Assembly: GCF_014696065.1 (NCBI RefSeq)
Contig: NZ_JACJPL010000027.1
Location: 558,001-622,000 of the forward strand
DNA: 64,000 nt
Reading direction: 5' to 3'
Source: Leptolyngbya sp. FACHB-261
GTDB lineage: Bacteria; Cyanobacteriota; Cyanobacteriia; FACHB-261
Below, one piece after another: positions 9,241 to 18,407 of the stretch (within the stretch, counting starts at the first letter, position 1; the number at the start of each line of letters is the position of its first letter). The translations under genes and the position numbers were made by a program. The notes below the pieces were generated by a model that saw only the letters and a list, made by a program, of their open reading frames with translations, ran no database searches and was not told the DNA's origin.

Positions 9241-9549
9241 TTAACTGGCTAAGACTTCAACCGACTGCCGGAAGGCGATCAGCGCATGGCTTTCCAAGTA
9301 AGGCACCAAAGCAAGCAGAATGTCATCTGACACCTCTAGCGACACCACTGTTTTGATCTCGACATTGGTGTTGTAGCCTGCGATATCGCCCATACGGCTA
9401 CCATGACGACCTGCGCCTTGGGCTGCACTAATCGTATAACCAGTCGCCCCCTGGCTTTCTAAAAGACGGACTAGACGGTCCTGCAAAACCGTCTCGCCAA
9501 TGATCGTGATTAGAACAGCAGGTTTAATGGGTGTCGATTCAGGCTGCAT
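9241..9549 (-). CDS. Stand-alone PII-like signalling protein
   Basis: A 102-residue protein with a PII ferredoxin-like fold. Strand-helix-strand order is visible in AVLITIIGETVLQDRLVRLL, then SQGATGYTISAAQGAGRHGS (the T-loop start), then NVEIKTVVSLEVSDDILLAL. It lacks the GlnB uridylylation motif and resembles the PII-like group that includes SbtB and carboxysome-associated CPII proteins, which bind adenine nucleotides or bicarbonate. No sbtA or transporter gene is adjacent; its neighbour is a thioesterase. The ligand is unknown. Confidence 0.75.
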   Translation of the reverse strand: MQPESTPIKPAVLITIIGETVLQDRLVRLLESQGATGYTISAAQGAGRHGSRMGDIAGYNTNVEIKTVVSLEVSDDILLALVPYLESHALIAFRQSVEVLAS

Positions 9550-9644
9550 GAGAAACGAAAAATGACGATGTATTTCCAGTATGAATGACGGTTAACCATA
9601 TACCCTGAGAGAGTTCTGCTCCAAATTCAGGATGGATTCGAGCT

Positions 9645-10457
9645 GTGCTAGCTAAACGGATTTTGCCCTGCCTAGATGTCAAAGCTGGTCGCGTAGTCAA
9701 GGGAGTCAATTTTGTAGATTTGCGCGATGCTGGTGACCCAGTAGAACTGGCGCAAGTCTATAACGAAGCCGGTGCCGACGAACTCGTCTTTTTAGATATC
9801 ACGGCTAGCCATGAGGACCGGGGCATTATCTTTGACGTGGTTCACCGCACAGCCGAGCAGGTTTTCATTCCGCTCACCGTAGGTGGGGGCATTCGTGACT
9901 TAGACACGATCAAAGAATTGCTGCGGGCGGGTGCTGATAAAGTCAGCATCAACTCCTCTGCGGTCAGTGACCCAGACTTTATTAACCGCGCCAGTGAGCG
10001 CTTTGGCAACCAGTGCATTGTGGTGGCAATCGACGCTCGCAGACGCTCCTCCCACCAGAGCGACCAGACTGATCCGGAGCAGACTCATCAGACTGGCTCC
10101 GAGATCTGGGGCTGGGATGTCTACGTGCGTGGGGGCCGACAAAACACTGGACTCGATGCAGTGCAGTGGGCACAAGAAGTGGTCCAGCGGGGGGCAGGCG
10201 AGATCCTGCTCACCAGTATGGATGCCGATGGGACTCAGGCAGGCTACGATCTTGAACTGACTCGGCGCATTGCAGAGACAGTGGAGGTTCCGGTCATCGC
10301 CTCCGGTGGGGCAGGGACCTGTGAGCATATCCGTCAAGCTTTAACTGAAGGTCGCGCAGAAGCAGCCTTGCTTGCCTCATTGCTCCACTACGGCCAACTG
10401 TCGGTTGCTGAGATCAAAACCTATCTCGGTCAACACCAAATTCCTGTGAGGAGCTAG
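9645..10457 (+). CDS. hisF: Imidazole glycerol phosphate synthase cyclase subunit HisF
   Basis: HisF, with HisH, makes imidazole glycerol phosphate and AICAR in histidine biosynthesis. The 270-residue protein starts at GTG 9645 with the canonical [13 protein letters not shown] (catalytic Asp11) and carries VVAIDARR (second catalytic Asp near residue 130). GGGIRDL and the [11 protein letters not shown] phosphate loops are intact. It is about 15 residues longer than usual because of a polar insert after ARRR ([20 protein letters not shown], about 135-154). It is a lone his gene here, as is normal in cyanobacteria. Confidence 0.97.
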   Translation: MLAKRILPCLDVKAGRVVKGVNFVDLRDAGDPVELAQVYNEAGADELVFLDITASHEDRGIIFDVVHRTAEQVFIPLTVGGGIRDLDTIKELLRAGADKVSINSSAVSDPDFINRASERFGNQCIVVAIDARRRSSHQSDQTDPEQTHQTGSEIWGWDVYVRGGRQNTGLDAVQWAQEVVQRGAGEILLTSMDADGTQAGYDLELTRRIAETVEVPVIASGGAGTCEHIRQALTEGRAEAALLASLLHYGQLSVAEIKTYLGQHQIPVRS

Positions 10458-10668
10458 TCTGACAACCCTAGTGCAGCAGAGCTTGAGGTGGCTCCTCAGT
10501 TAAGGCTCGCTTGTCTACTTGAGGCTGAGAAATCTGTTCAAAAAACTTTTCACAGTCTAACTTAGCAGCCTCAAGCTTCACTTCACAGCTGCAGCTCGGG
10601 GTCAGACCTTGCGAATTGTAGACTTCCTCTGGCCAGTTGCAGGAATCAAGGTTAAGATCTATTACATT

Positions 10669-10968
10669 ATGATTATTCTTCTCATTCTGGTCGTTCTTCT
10701 GGTTGCTTGGGCGCTACAGCTCATGCAACGGGCACTGGAGTGCAAGGAGTTCTCGCTAATGCTGGCGGGCACTCTGGTCGCCACCTCAGCCGCTGGCCTC
10801 CTGGCTGTTTACTCTCTGATGGGAAGCTACATGGGCTATATGCACGGCACAGCCCACCGTTTATCTGCATATGATTTCAGCAGCTTAGAAATAGAATTTG
10901 CAACTATGCCGGTTGAGCCAGTCCAGACCCTGAGTGCTCAGCCCGAAGAGACATCCTCAAACTTATAG
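10669..10968 (+). CDS. Small two-helix membrane protein, unknown
   Basis: A 99-residue protein, from ATG 10669, with two membrane helices (IILLILVVLLVAWALQLM and LAGTLVATSAAGLLAVYSLM) and a soluble acidic tail. A TTG at 10609 in the same frame would add 20 residues; neither start has a clear ribosome binding site. Its last 31 bases overlap the 3' end of the response-regulator pseudogene on the other strand, so the tail may be recent in origin. No family is recognised. Confidence 0.5.
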   Translation: MIILLILVVLLVAWALQLMQRALECKEFSLMLAGTLVATSAAGLLAVYSLMGSYMGYMHGTAHRLSAYDFSSLEIEFATMPVEPVQTLSAQPEETSSNL

Positions 10969-11643
10969 CCAACTCCAATTACCGTCTTGATGTAGCTAGG
11001 GCGGTTGGAATCAGGCTCAATTTTCTTCCGCAAGCGGGCCACGTGAGTATCAACTACGCGGTCATCGCCATAAAAATCACTTCCCCACAGTCGGTCAGTT
11101 AACTAGGTCCGGCTCCACACACGTCCAGGTTGACTAATCAGGGTTGCTAGAAGATCGAACTCTAGCGTTGTGAGTTCTAAGGGCTCGTTTTTGTCATCTT
11201 GGTAACGGCAAGCTGCGCGCTGTTCTAAATCAACGCTGAAATGAGCTGTGCGCTGAATTTGGGCTTGGCCGGCTTGACGCAGAACCCGCCGCAACAAGGC
11301 CTGTACCCGCGCCACCAACTCACGAGGGCTAAAGGGCTTAACCACATAGTCATCTGCGGGTTGAGAGCCATACAATCCGGTCGATCTCCTCTCCTCGGGC
11401 AGTCAGCATCAAAATATAGGGATCCTTGTCTCTTGGTCGAGAACGAATCCGGGCACAGACCTCAAGACCATCTAGACCCGGAACTAGTAGGTCTAGAATG
11501 ACTAGATCCGGCTTCTGCTCCGCAAAAATTTTGAGAGCGCTCAAGCCATCCCTGGCGCAGCGGCAGGTGAAGCCTTCCTTTTCCAGATAAAGCTGAATCA
11601 GGTTGGCAATTTCAGCTTCGTCCTCGACGATCAGGATTTCCAT
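10938..11643 (-). pseudogene. OmpR-family response regulator, broken by a frameshift and a nonsense codon
   Basis: The receiver domain starts at ATG 11643 (MEILIVEDEAEIANLIQLYL, phospho-acceptor in LVILDLLVPG). Near 11352 about two bases are missing where the family reads LSTGADDYVVKPF: the first frame ends in LSTRR-stop and the next frame resumes with PADDYVVKPFSPREL. The DNA-binding domain continues to GRVWSRT and hits TAG at 11103-11105 where related proteins have Gln. After that codon the same frame runs on as LTDRLWGSDFYGDDRVVDTH to GVGYKFEDVSSG, ending at 10938. Two separate lesions argue for real decay rather than one sequencing error. No cognate kinase is adjacent. Confidence 0.88.
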
Positions 11644-11679
11644 AGGCCTGATTTTACAATTGCGATTCCAAAACTGATC

Positions 11680-12438
11680 CTAAAACTGATCTTTCATATC
11701 CCGAACTCGAGCAAAGACGCGAATGGGATCGCTTAAGCCAGCACTCTGTTGCAAAGCCGGTTGGTCCCAGCGTAAGAATGGATTAGTTCGGCGCTCTACC
11801 CCAATCTGTGAAGGTACAGTCGGCTGCTGTTGTTGTCGCGCTTGTTGCACCTGGGCAAAGCGAGTCTGAAGTTCAGCGTTGTGGGGATCAACGGTGAGTG
11901 CAAACTTTAGATTATTTAGAGTGTACTCGTGAGCACACCAAATGCGAGTGGCCTCCGGTAGGCGGCGCAATTTGCTCAAGGAATCCAGCATCTGAGCTGG
12001 AGTTCCTTCAAAAAGGCGACCGCAACCGCCAGCAAAAAGCGTATCGCCACAGAAGAGATCACCGGTTCCAGCAAAGTAATAGGCAATATGGGCTCGGGTG
12101 TGACCAGGCACAAATAGGACTTCCGCAGTCTCCTTAGCAAAGCTCACGCGATCGCCTTCGTTCAGAAAGACCTGTTGCCCTGGAATTCGGCCTCGGTCTA
12201 GTTCGCTGCCGTACACCGTAGCTTCTGGAAATGCCCGCAGCAACTCCAGGTTACCGCCGACGTGATCGCCATGATGGTGGGTGTTAAAAATCGCGACTAG
12301 GCGTGCATCCAGGATTCTAACCTGCTGTAGGACTGGCTCCGCTTGAGCAGGATCGACAACGGCAGCCGTACTAGAGGCAGGGTCGTGCAGCAGAAAGATG
12401 TAGTTGTCTGAGAGGACAGGCAGGCGGTGAACATTCAT
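11680..12438 (-). CDS. gloB: Hydroxyacylglutathione hydrolase (glyoxalase II)
   Basis: GloB hydrolyses S-lactoylglutathione to lactate and glutathione, the second step of methylglyoxal detoxification. The 252-residue metallo-beta-lactamase-fold enzyme shows the metal-binding motif [11 protein letters not shown] (about 53-63), [27 protein letters not shown] and CAHEYTLNN, the GloB-specific blocks, and the C-terminal substrate domain ending [14 protein letters not shown] at 12438 is preferred over the TTG directly before it. Confidence 0.95.
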   Translation of the reverse strand: MNVHRLPVLSDNYIFLLHDPASSTAAVVDPAQAEPVLQQVRILDARLVAIFNTHHHGDHVGGNLELLRAFPEATVYGSELDRGRIPGQQVFLNEGDRVSFAKETAEVLFVPGHTRAHIAYYFAGTGDLFCGDTLFAGGCGRLFEGTPAQMLDSLSKLRRLPEATRIWCAHEYTLNNLKFALTVDPHNAELQTRFAQVQQARQQQQPTVPSQIGVERRTNPFLRWDQPALQQSAGLSDPIRVFARVRDMKDQF

Positions 12439-12976
12439 CAAACTTGCTCTCGAAACTTAGGGTCGCATCAGACAAAACACCTGATGTTTTCTATTGTGAA
12501 CTGTCCAGAATTGCCCAACGCTCGCTTATTCCGAAATCTCATCCTCATGCTTGAATTGGGACGGGCACCCATCCGGCTTACACTTGCACTTTCCGCTTCC
12601 CTACCGGTTCCCTATTGATTCTGAGCCAGACTATGGCAACAGTGGATCATTGAACCCACAAAGTCATGGATCAATCAGGGCCAGACTGGGGTTTGCCTAA
12701 GTATTTTTTGACAGCCGAATTGCCTGATTCAAGCCTGAAAGCATTTAGCCCAAAATTGGGCGTTCGACACAATTTCATCAACTCTTAATAGAAGTCCTAA
12801 GCCAAGTTTACGAAAGCCAAACTAGAGACAATTAGCTTTAGAATCGAGCCCCAGAAGTTCTCACTTCAGTCGCTTTCGCAACCCGAAAAAACACCAGTTT
12901 TAGCTCCGATGCTTATTCTAAATGAGCCGTGAAATTGCTGAACTTTTGATTATTATCAGGACTTGCGTTTGCTTCC
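12439..12976. other. Intergenic region between divergent genes
   Basis: About 540 bases separating gloB (minus) and a small secreted-protein gene (plus). The right half is AT-rich and likely holds promoters for the plus-strand gene, but no clear operator, RNA or reading frame was identified. Confidence 0.5.
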
Positions 12977-13255
12977 ATGAGAAATAAAATACAGCCAATG
13001 CTGACGACTGCAACTACCTCATTTAGAACTAGGAGTTTGTTTCTCATGACGTTCGGATCTAGCGCCGCCATTGCGCAGCAAACACCCCTCGAACAATTAA
13101 CAACTCAGATTCTCAACCAAGGCTGCATGTCCCGAACCGAATACGGCGAACTCAGCTCGGCTCTGGCGACCGAGCGAGAGCTCACGGCTGGTGAGCGCCG
13201 TCAGATTCATCGCGTTTTTGACTACCTGCAAACAGGTCGTTTGCAAGTTGAATAG
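12977..13255 (+). CDS. Small secreted protein, unknown
   Basis: A 92-residue protein with a signal-peptide-like N terminus (about 1-33, cleavage probably after SSAAIAQ) and a short helical mature domain with one Cys (QGCMSRTEYGELSSALATER). The helical segment RELTAGERRQIHRVFDYLQT is typical of small conserved cyanobacterial proteins, but I cannot name it. It ends 9 bases before the convergent cobW stop. Confidence 0.6.
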   Translation: MRNKIQPMLTTATTSFRTRSLFLMTFGSSAAIAQQTPLEQLTTQILNQGCMSRTEYGELSSALATERELTAGERRQIHRVFDYLQTGRLQVE

Positions 13256-13264
13256 GAGCTAGCG

Positions 13265-14368
13265 CTAGACGGGTAAAGCCAGAAGACCAGCTCGAATTGG
13301 CTCAGCCTCTAGCCCACGCCCAATGAAAATTAAGCGAGTTTGCCGCGATTCTGTCGATAGCCAGGGACGATCGTAGAAGCGATCAAATCGCTTACCGACC
13401 CCTTGCATCACCAAACGCATAGCCTTACCAGGCACAGCAACAAAACCCTTAATACGGTAAATCTCTTGCTGCTGCACCAGCGCTTCTAAATGCGCCTGCA
13501 AACGGTCTGGATCGAACTCTTGGTTCAGCACTACGGGCACAGAGATAATACCTTCGTCGTGCTCATGATCCTCACCTTCCGCGTGGCTGTGATGGCCCTC
13601 GCGCTGCTCGAGGTCGTCTTCGACCGCAGCATTAAAGCCCAGCAGCAGAGAGGCACTGAGCTGACCATGAGCACTCGTCACAGTCTTGACTCTGGCACTG
13701 AGTTGTGGCCTCAGCTGTTCTAGAACCTGCTGTTGGTCTGCAGCACTGACCAGATCGCTCTTATTCAGAATGACTAAGTCTGCACAGGCCAACTGATCTT
13801 CAAATAGTTCTTCTAGGGGGGTTTCGTGATCCAGGCTGGGATCAGCTTGACGGGCCGCCTCTTGAGCTACTGGGTCACTGACAACCTCCCCAGCAGCAAC
13901 AGCAGCGCAGTCCACCACAGTCAAGACCCCATCTACAGTAGCGGCATTGCGGATCTCCGGCCAACGGAAGGCTCGAACCAGGGGGGCAGGCAGGGCCAAG
14001 CCAGACGTTTCGATCAGAATATGGTCAAGCTGGGCCCGCCGCTCTAGCAGAGCCTGCATGGTGGGTAGAAACTCTTCCTGGACTGTGCAGCACAGGCAGC
14101 CATTGGTGAGCTCAATGATATTAGTTGCAGCGCTAGTTGAAATGGGGGTGGTTGAGATAGGGCTGCGTTCTGCAGATCCAGTCTGAACCTCCTCAGGACA
14201 CACCTCACAGCCGCGCAATAGCTCACCGTCGATGCCCAGTTCACCAAACTCGTTGACGATGACCGCAATGCGCCGGCCCTGATTGTTCTGCAAAAGATGT
14301 CGGATCAGGGTAGTTTTCCCACTTCCAAGAAACCCGGTAATTACCGTAACCGGAATCCGTGCAGACAT
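13265..14368 (-). CDS. cobW: CobW/P47K (COG0523) metal-chaperone GTPase
   Basis: A 367-residue G3E-family GTPase. Walker A is GFLGSGKTT (about 12-20), the metal-binding CxCC motif is GCLCCTVQEE (about 92-101), and the base-recognition motif is NKSD. A His/Asp/Glu-rich segment (EGHHSHAEGEDHEHDEG, about 258-274) precedes the C-terminal CobW domain. Such proteins insert or deliver metals (Co in CobW, Zn in other members). With cbiA and cbtB nearby a cobalt role is reasonable, but the COG0523 subgroups are hard to separate by eye. No riboswitch was found upstream. Confidence 0.85.
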   Translation of the reverse strand: MSARIPVTVITGFLGSGKTTLIRHLLQNNQGRRIAVIVNEFGELGIDGELLRGCEVCPEEVQTGSAERSPISTTPISTSAATNIIELTNGCLCCTVQEEFLPTMQALLERRAQLDHILIETSGLALPAPLVRAFRWPEIRNAATVDGVLTVVDCAAVAAGEVVSDPVAQEAARQADPSLDHETPLEELFEDQLACADLVILNKSDLVSAADQQQVLEQLRPQLSARVKTVTSAHGQLSASLLLGFNAAVEDDLEQREGHHSHAEGEDHEHDEGIISVPVVLNQEFDPDRLQAHLEALVQQQEIYRIKGFVAVPGKAMRLVMQGVGKRFDRFYDRPWLSTESRQTRLIFIGRGLEAEPIRAGLLALPV

Positions 14369-14609
14369 GGCAAACCTACGTGCAAATCAGTGCTCCTTAG
14401 CTTACCACTCCAGCCTAACGACACTAAATCTATGGATTTTGCAACTATGAATTCTGAATGTGGAGTTACTTGAGGCCGTAGTTTCACTGACTGAAGACAG
14501 CTTAAGGCAAGGCTATTCTGGGTGGAATACTCGGTTAACCAACCATCAAACTCAGGCTGCATTCCAATAGATCTCCAGCCCCTTATTCTTCTGCTATGCA
14601 GATACTCGA

Positions 14610-17246
14610 ATGAAGGCCACCGTCACTGACGCTACAGCCAGCCATAAGCTCTTGGAGCTTAGCTCCAACATGCAACAGGGCTTCTCATCTAGCTTCTTAC
14701 TAACGCCAGAACACTCCTTGAGTGAAGTTGCTGCAGCGCTTCTGAAGCAAGGTCGTGAACGGCTACCAGTAGTTGCACAACATCAACTACTGGGTTGGGT
14801 TGCTCAGAAGACGCTGTTGGCTTGGCTGGCGCGAGGGCTTAACCCGGTTCAAACACACCTGTCCCAACTGCTAGATGAGTTGGAACTTAGCTCAGGCCAA
14901 GGGTTGGCACAGAGGGCAGAATCCCAGGTTCTCACGGGTCTACCAGAAGCGAGTTTGCGGCTAGGGGGCAGTTTCGGCGAAGTCTGTGACCAGGCAGTTA
15001 CAGTGCTGGCCAGTCTATTTGAGGTCGCTTATGTCACCATCGAAAGACTGCGACCCGATCCAATCCAGGGTGCTCGCGTCGAAATTGTTTCAGTCTTGGC
15101 CGATGGTCAACTCCACCACGGAGGCGAGTTGCCGCTAGCCGGTTCCCCCAGTGAGCAGGTGTATCAAACCGGTCAGGTGTACACATGCCATGGTGAGCTG
15201 CGCAAGCTATTTCCTACAGACATTTTTTTGCAATCTCAGCAGCTACGCGCCTATCTGGGTTGCCCACTGCTAACACCTCAAGGATATGTCTGGGGCATTC
15301 TGCACTTAATGGATCGCCACGAGCGGCCATTTGCTGCTGAAGAACTGCGTTTGTTGCGCATCTTCACCGAGCGTCTGAGTACAGAGTGGGAACAGGAGCG
15401 ACACTCTCAGCGCTTAGAGCAACAGGCTCAACGCCAACGCCTGGTTTATCAGATCGCGACTGATATTCGTAGTTCACTTAACTTAAAAACAGTGCTGCGT
15501 CGCGCTGTAGCTCGTCTTGGCGAAGCACTCCAAGTCGATCGCTGCGTTATTCGGCTAGTGGGTGAGGCGCGAGTCATTAGCTCAGGTCAAGATTTCTTTG
15601 AGTATTGCCAATCCCCCTGGCCCTCAGTACGCCAGAGCTTTGCTGATCATGGCGCCGTCACTGAGGATGTGCTGCGTCAACAACGCCTAATTGCCATTGC
15701 TGATGTTGAAGCTGATGAGCGCATCGACGCCAGCAGCTCTGAGTATCGCCACAGCCGCACCCGTTCGCTGTTGGTAGTGCCTCTGCTATGTCGAGCACCA
15801 GAAAGTAACGAAGCACTTTTGGTCGGGATTGCCTACCTCAACCAGTGCGCTCGCGTCCGCCACTGGACGGTCGCCGATCAGCAACTAGCTCAAGAAGTCT
15901 CTGGGCAATTAGCAACCGCAATCCAGCAGGCTACCCTGTACAAACAAGCTCAGCAACACGCCCGCCAGGAAGCGTTAGTCAATCAAATTAGCTCGGCGAT
16001 CCGCAGCAGCCTAGACCCAGAGGCGATCCTGGAGCAAACCGTGCAGTTGTTGGGGGCAGCCCTCAACGTTGACCTGTGTGTCATTGCCATTGGCTCTCTG
16101 GATCAAGAAGCGTTTACCCAGATCGCTGCCTGGAAGCGTCAGGGCCGTGCCAGTCCGCCCAGCCGTACGGTCACCATTGACAACTCCCACATTCAAGCCC
16201 TAATCCACAGTCCGGATCCAATTGCTGTTGCCGATATTCGGCAGGCCACAGAACTGGATCAGGCCATGCGTGAGCGCTTCGAGTCTTGGCAAATCAGGGC
16301 TTCGCTGGCTGTGGCCACCCGGTTTGGCCGAGAAATTAACGGCATGCTAGGGCTATACCAGTACCAAGCCCGCTCCTGGCGCAGTGAGGAGATTGAAGTG
16401 CTCCGAGCGGTGGCCGACCAGACAGCGATTGCTATCCATCAGGCCCAGCTCTACCAGAAAATTCAGCTCCACAACCAATTACTGGAGCGCCAGGTTCAAG
16501 AGCGTACCGAGCAGCTGCAACTGGCCTTGGCTCAGGCACAGCACCTCAACGAACTCAAAGACAATTTCCTCAGCACGATCAGCCACGAGCTGCGCACACC
16601 GCTGACCAGCATGAAAATGGCGCTGCAAATGCTGCGCTTAGACACCTCACCAGAAAAGCAAGAGCGTTATTGGCAAATCCTCAATGATCAGTGCCAGTAC
16701 GAAATTGACTTGGTTAATAACCTCCTAGATCTCCAACGCTTAGAAGCAAACACCCAGGAAACCAAGTTAGAGCCCATCTCATTGGAGCTTGAATTGCACT
16801 CGATCACAGAGGGCTTGCAGTCTAGTTTCTTAGCTCGCCAGCTGCGATTTACCTTGTCAATGCCGCAACATCTGCCGCTGATTTACTCCGATCTCTGTAG
16901 CCTGCGGCGCGTTGTCCATGAGCTATTGAGTAATGCCCGTAAGTACACACCAACAGGTGGTGAAATTGCGCTCCAGGTGAGTCTTGAAGCGACGCAAGAG
17001 GGCAATTGCCTACAACTGCAGGTGCTCAACAGTGGCCCTGGCATTACGCCTCAAGACCTCGACCGAATTTTTGATAAGTTCTACCGCTGCCAAGAGGCAA
17101 ACCGGCAGGCAGTCAACGGCACAGGCCTCGGCCTACCGTTAGTAAAGAAGCTATTAGAAAGCCTAAGCGGTCAAATCAAGGTCAGCAGTTTTCCAGGGCA
17201 GACTTGTTTTCAGGTGCGGTTGCCTTTGGTAGTTGTTGCTGAGTAG
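14610..17246 (+). CDS. Multi-GAF sensor histidine kinase
   Basis: An 878-residue cytosolic kinase. Order: a partial CBS-like segment (about 35-90, LSEVAAALLKQGRERLPVVA); GAF1 (about 125-255); GAF2 (about 275-445) and GAF3 (about 455-610), the last two similar to each other (SLNLKTVLRRAVARLGEAL and SLDPEAILEQTVQLLGAAL); a coiled coil; HisKA with the phospho-acceptor in STISHELRTPLTS (His about 659); and HATPase with HELLSNARKYTPTGG and GTGLGLPLVKKLLESLSG. No membrane segment is seen. GAF ligands cannot be told; no bilin-binding Cys-His motif is apparent. No response regulator gene is adjacent. Confidence 0.93.
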   Translation: MKATVTDATASHKLLELSSNMQQGFSSSFLLTPEHSLSEVAAALLKQGRERLPVVAQHQLLGWVAQKTLLAWLARGLNPVQTHLSQLLDELELSSGQGLAQRAESQVLTGLPEASLRLGGSFGEVCDQAVTVLASLFEVAYVTIERLRPDPIQGARVEIVSVLADGQLHHGGELPLAGSPSEQVYQTGQVYTCHGELRKLFPTDIFLQSQQLRAYLGCPLLTPQGYVWGILHLMDRHERPFAAEELRLLRIFTERLSTEWEQERHSQRLEQQAQRQRLVYQIATDIRSSLNLKTVLRRAVARLGEALQVDRCVIRLVGEARVISSGQDFFEYCQSPWPSVRQSFADHGAVTEDVLRQQRLIAIADVEADERIDASSSEYRHSRTRSLLVVPLLCRAPESNEALLVGIAYLNQCARVRHWTVADQQLAQEVSGQLATAIQQATLYKQAQQHARQEALVNQISSAIRSSLDPEAILEQTVQLLGAALNVDLCVIAIGSLDQEAFTQIAAWKRQGRASPPSRTVTIDNSHIQALIHSPDPIAVADIRQATELDQAMRERFESWQIRASLAVATRFGREINGMLGLYQYQARSWRSEEIEVLRAVADQTAIAIHQAQLYQKIQLHNQLLERQVQERTEQLQLALAQAQHLNELKDNFLSTISHELRTPLTSMKMALQMLRLDTSPEKQERYWQILNDQCQYEIDLVNNLLDLQRLEANTQETKLEPISLELELHSITEGLQSSFLARQLRFTLSMPQHLPLIYSDLCSLRRVVHELLSNARKYTPTGGEIALQVSLEATQEGNCLQLQVLNSGPGITPQDLDRIFDKFYRCQEANRQAVNGTGLGLPLVKKLLESLSGQIKVSSFPGQTCFQVRLPLVVVAE

Positions 17247-17420
17247 TTGCTAGAGCTTCAGCGGAGGCTTTATCCTACCTAAGTGCGCGGCTCCTTCTAA
17301 TCCCTTACTAATCAATCAGTTCAGCCACTCACTCCAGTCACTTAAACTAACTAGCTAACCCGGCTAGCCAACTCAACTGGCCAACCGGCAACTGTTAACC
17401 TCAACCTCTAAAGGCACGCC

Positions 17421-17783
17421 ATGATACCGGGTGAATACTTTCTCCATGACGCCGAGGTCATTGCCAATCGAGGGCGCGAGATTCTCGACTTAGAGGTAAC
17501 CAATACTGGAGACCGCCCGATCCAAGTTGGTTCTCATTTCCATTTTTTTGAGGTCAATCGGGCTCTAGAGTTTGAGCGTAGTGTAGCTTTTGGCAAGCGC
17601 TTAAATATTCCATCGGGTAATGCAGTCCGCTTTGAACCGGGTCAAACCCACCGCGTGAGCTTGGTCGCTCTGGGCGGCAAAGGATTAGTGCATGGGTTCA
17701 ATAATCTGACTGCAGGCTCTGTGCGCACCGAACGCGGACGCAATCGTGCCCTGGGCAGCCTGGAAGCCTGGTTAGAAGAGTAA
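17421..17783 (+). CDS. ureB: Urease beta subunit, without ureA or ureC alongside
   Basis: A 120-residue urease beta subunit. The family core is clear: MIPGEYFL start, [20 protein letters not shown] (about 24-43), [24 protein letters not shown] and [19 protein letters not shown]. UreB sits with UreA and UreC in the nickel urease that splits urea to ammonia and CO2. Here it stands alone between a histidine kinase and a YcxB-like gene; scattered urease genes are known in cyanobacteria, so the other subunits are probably elsewhere. The C-terminal extension of about 15 residues is modest. Confidence 0.93.
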   Translation: MIPGEYFLHDAEVIANRGREILDLEVTNTGDRPIQVGSHFHFFEVNRALEFERSVAFGKRLNIPSGNAVRFEPGQTHRVSLVALGGKGLVHGFNNLTAGSVRTERGRNRALGSLEAWLEE

Positions 17784-17864
17784 GGGAAGGCGGAGTCAGG
17801 CTTGGGGCAGACATTGAGGTGGAGCTGGCACAGTAATATACGGAGGTTTGCGCTTTCCAGCTCC

Positions 17865-18377
17865 ATGCACATTCAGTTGACTTATACGCCTGAAGACTTC
17901 TATCAAGCTAACCTGCTGCACTGGCGGCGGAAACCGTTAGCTCGTTTGTTTCCCATTCTGGGGGCTGTAGCTCTGTTGCTGGCCGGTAGTGACTTCTATC
18001 TCTCGCCAACGTTTCTCGGGCGAGACATCTTACTATCTGCGATTGGCTTTTATCTGCTGCTCTATACCAGCGTCTTCTTGCGACTGTTTGCCACACTCGG
18101 TTTTCGCGATCAACGGGCTTTGCGTCAACCTCTGAATCTAGATATTGATGAAGAGCAGGTTCAGGTCAGCGGTCAGACGCTACAGGGCCAGACAGCTTGG
18201 TCTCAATATCAAAAGGCCATTTGGAACCAGGCTGTTCTGCTACTCTATCCCACCCCCGAGATCTTTCAGATTGTGCCTCGACGAGCGCTAGCTGCCGATC
18301 AAGATTGGCGCGAACTGTTGACACTAACCGCAAGTAAAGTCGCCCAAAGCCAGGGGCCAGACCCCAGCACAGTCTGA
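17865..18377 (+). CDS. YcxB-like membrane protein
   Basis: A 170-residue protein with two adjacent membrane helices (LARLFPILGAVALLLAGSDF and LLSAIGFYLLLYTSVFLRLF) followed by a small beta domain with the YcxB-like pattern: LDIDEEQVQVSGQTLQGQTAW, then LLLYPTPEIFQIVPRRAL. Function is unknown for the family. ATG 17865 is chosen over an upstream in-frame TTG at 17802; CGGAGG lies rather far (18 bases) upstream. It may be co-transcribed with ureB 81 bases earlier. Confidence 0.65.
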   Translation: MHIQLTYTPEDFYQANLLHWRRKPLARLFPILGAVALLLAGSDFYLSPTFLGRDILLSAIGFYLLLYTSVFLRLFATLGFRDQRALRQPLNLDIDEEQVQVSGQTLQGQTAWSQYQKAIWNQAVLLLYPTPEIFQIVPRRALAADQDWRELLTLTASKVAQSQGPDPSTV

Positions 18378-18407
18378 TAACTATCATCTGGGTCTCAATT
18401 GACTCGT

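Noticed and set aside
10480-10620. Short minus-strand frame reading CEVKLEAAKLDCEKFFEQIS between hisF and the two-helix gene
   Set aside because: It looks faintly protein-like but has no ATG and no ribosome binding site, and it is opposite the likely leader of the plus-strand gene.
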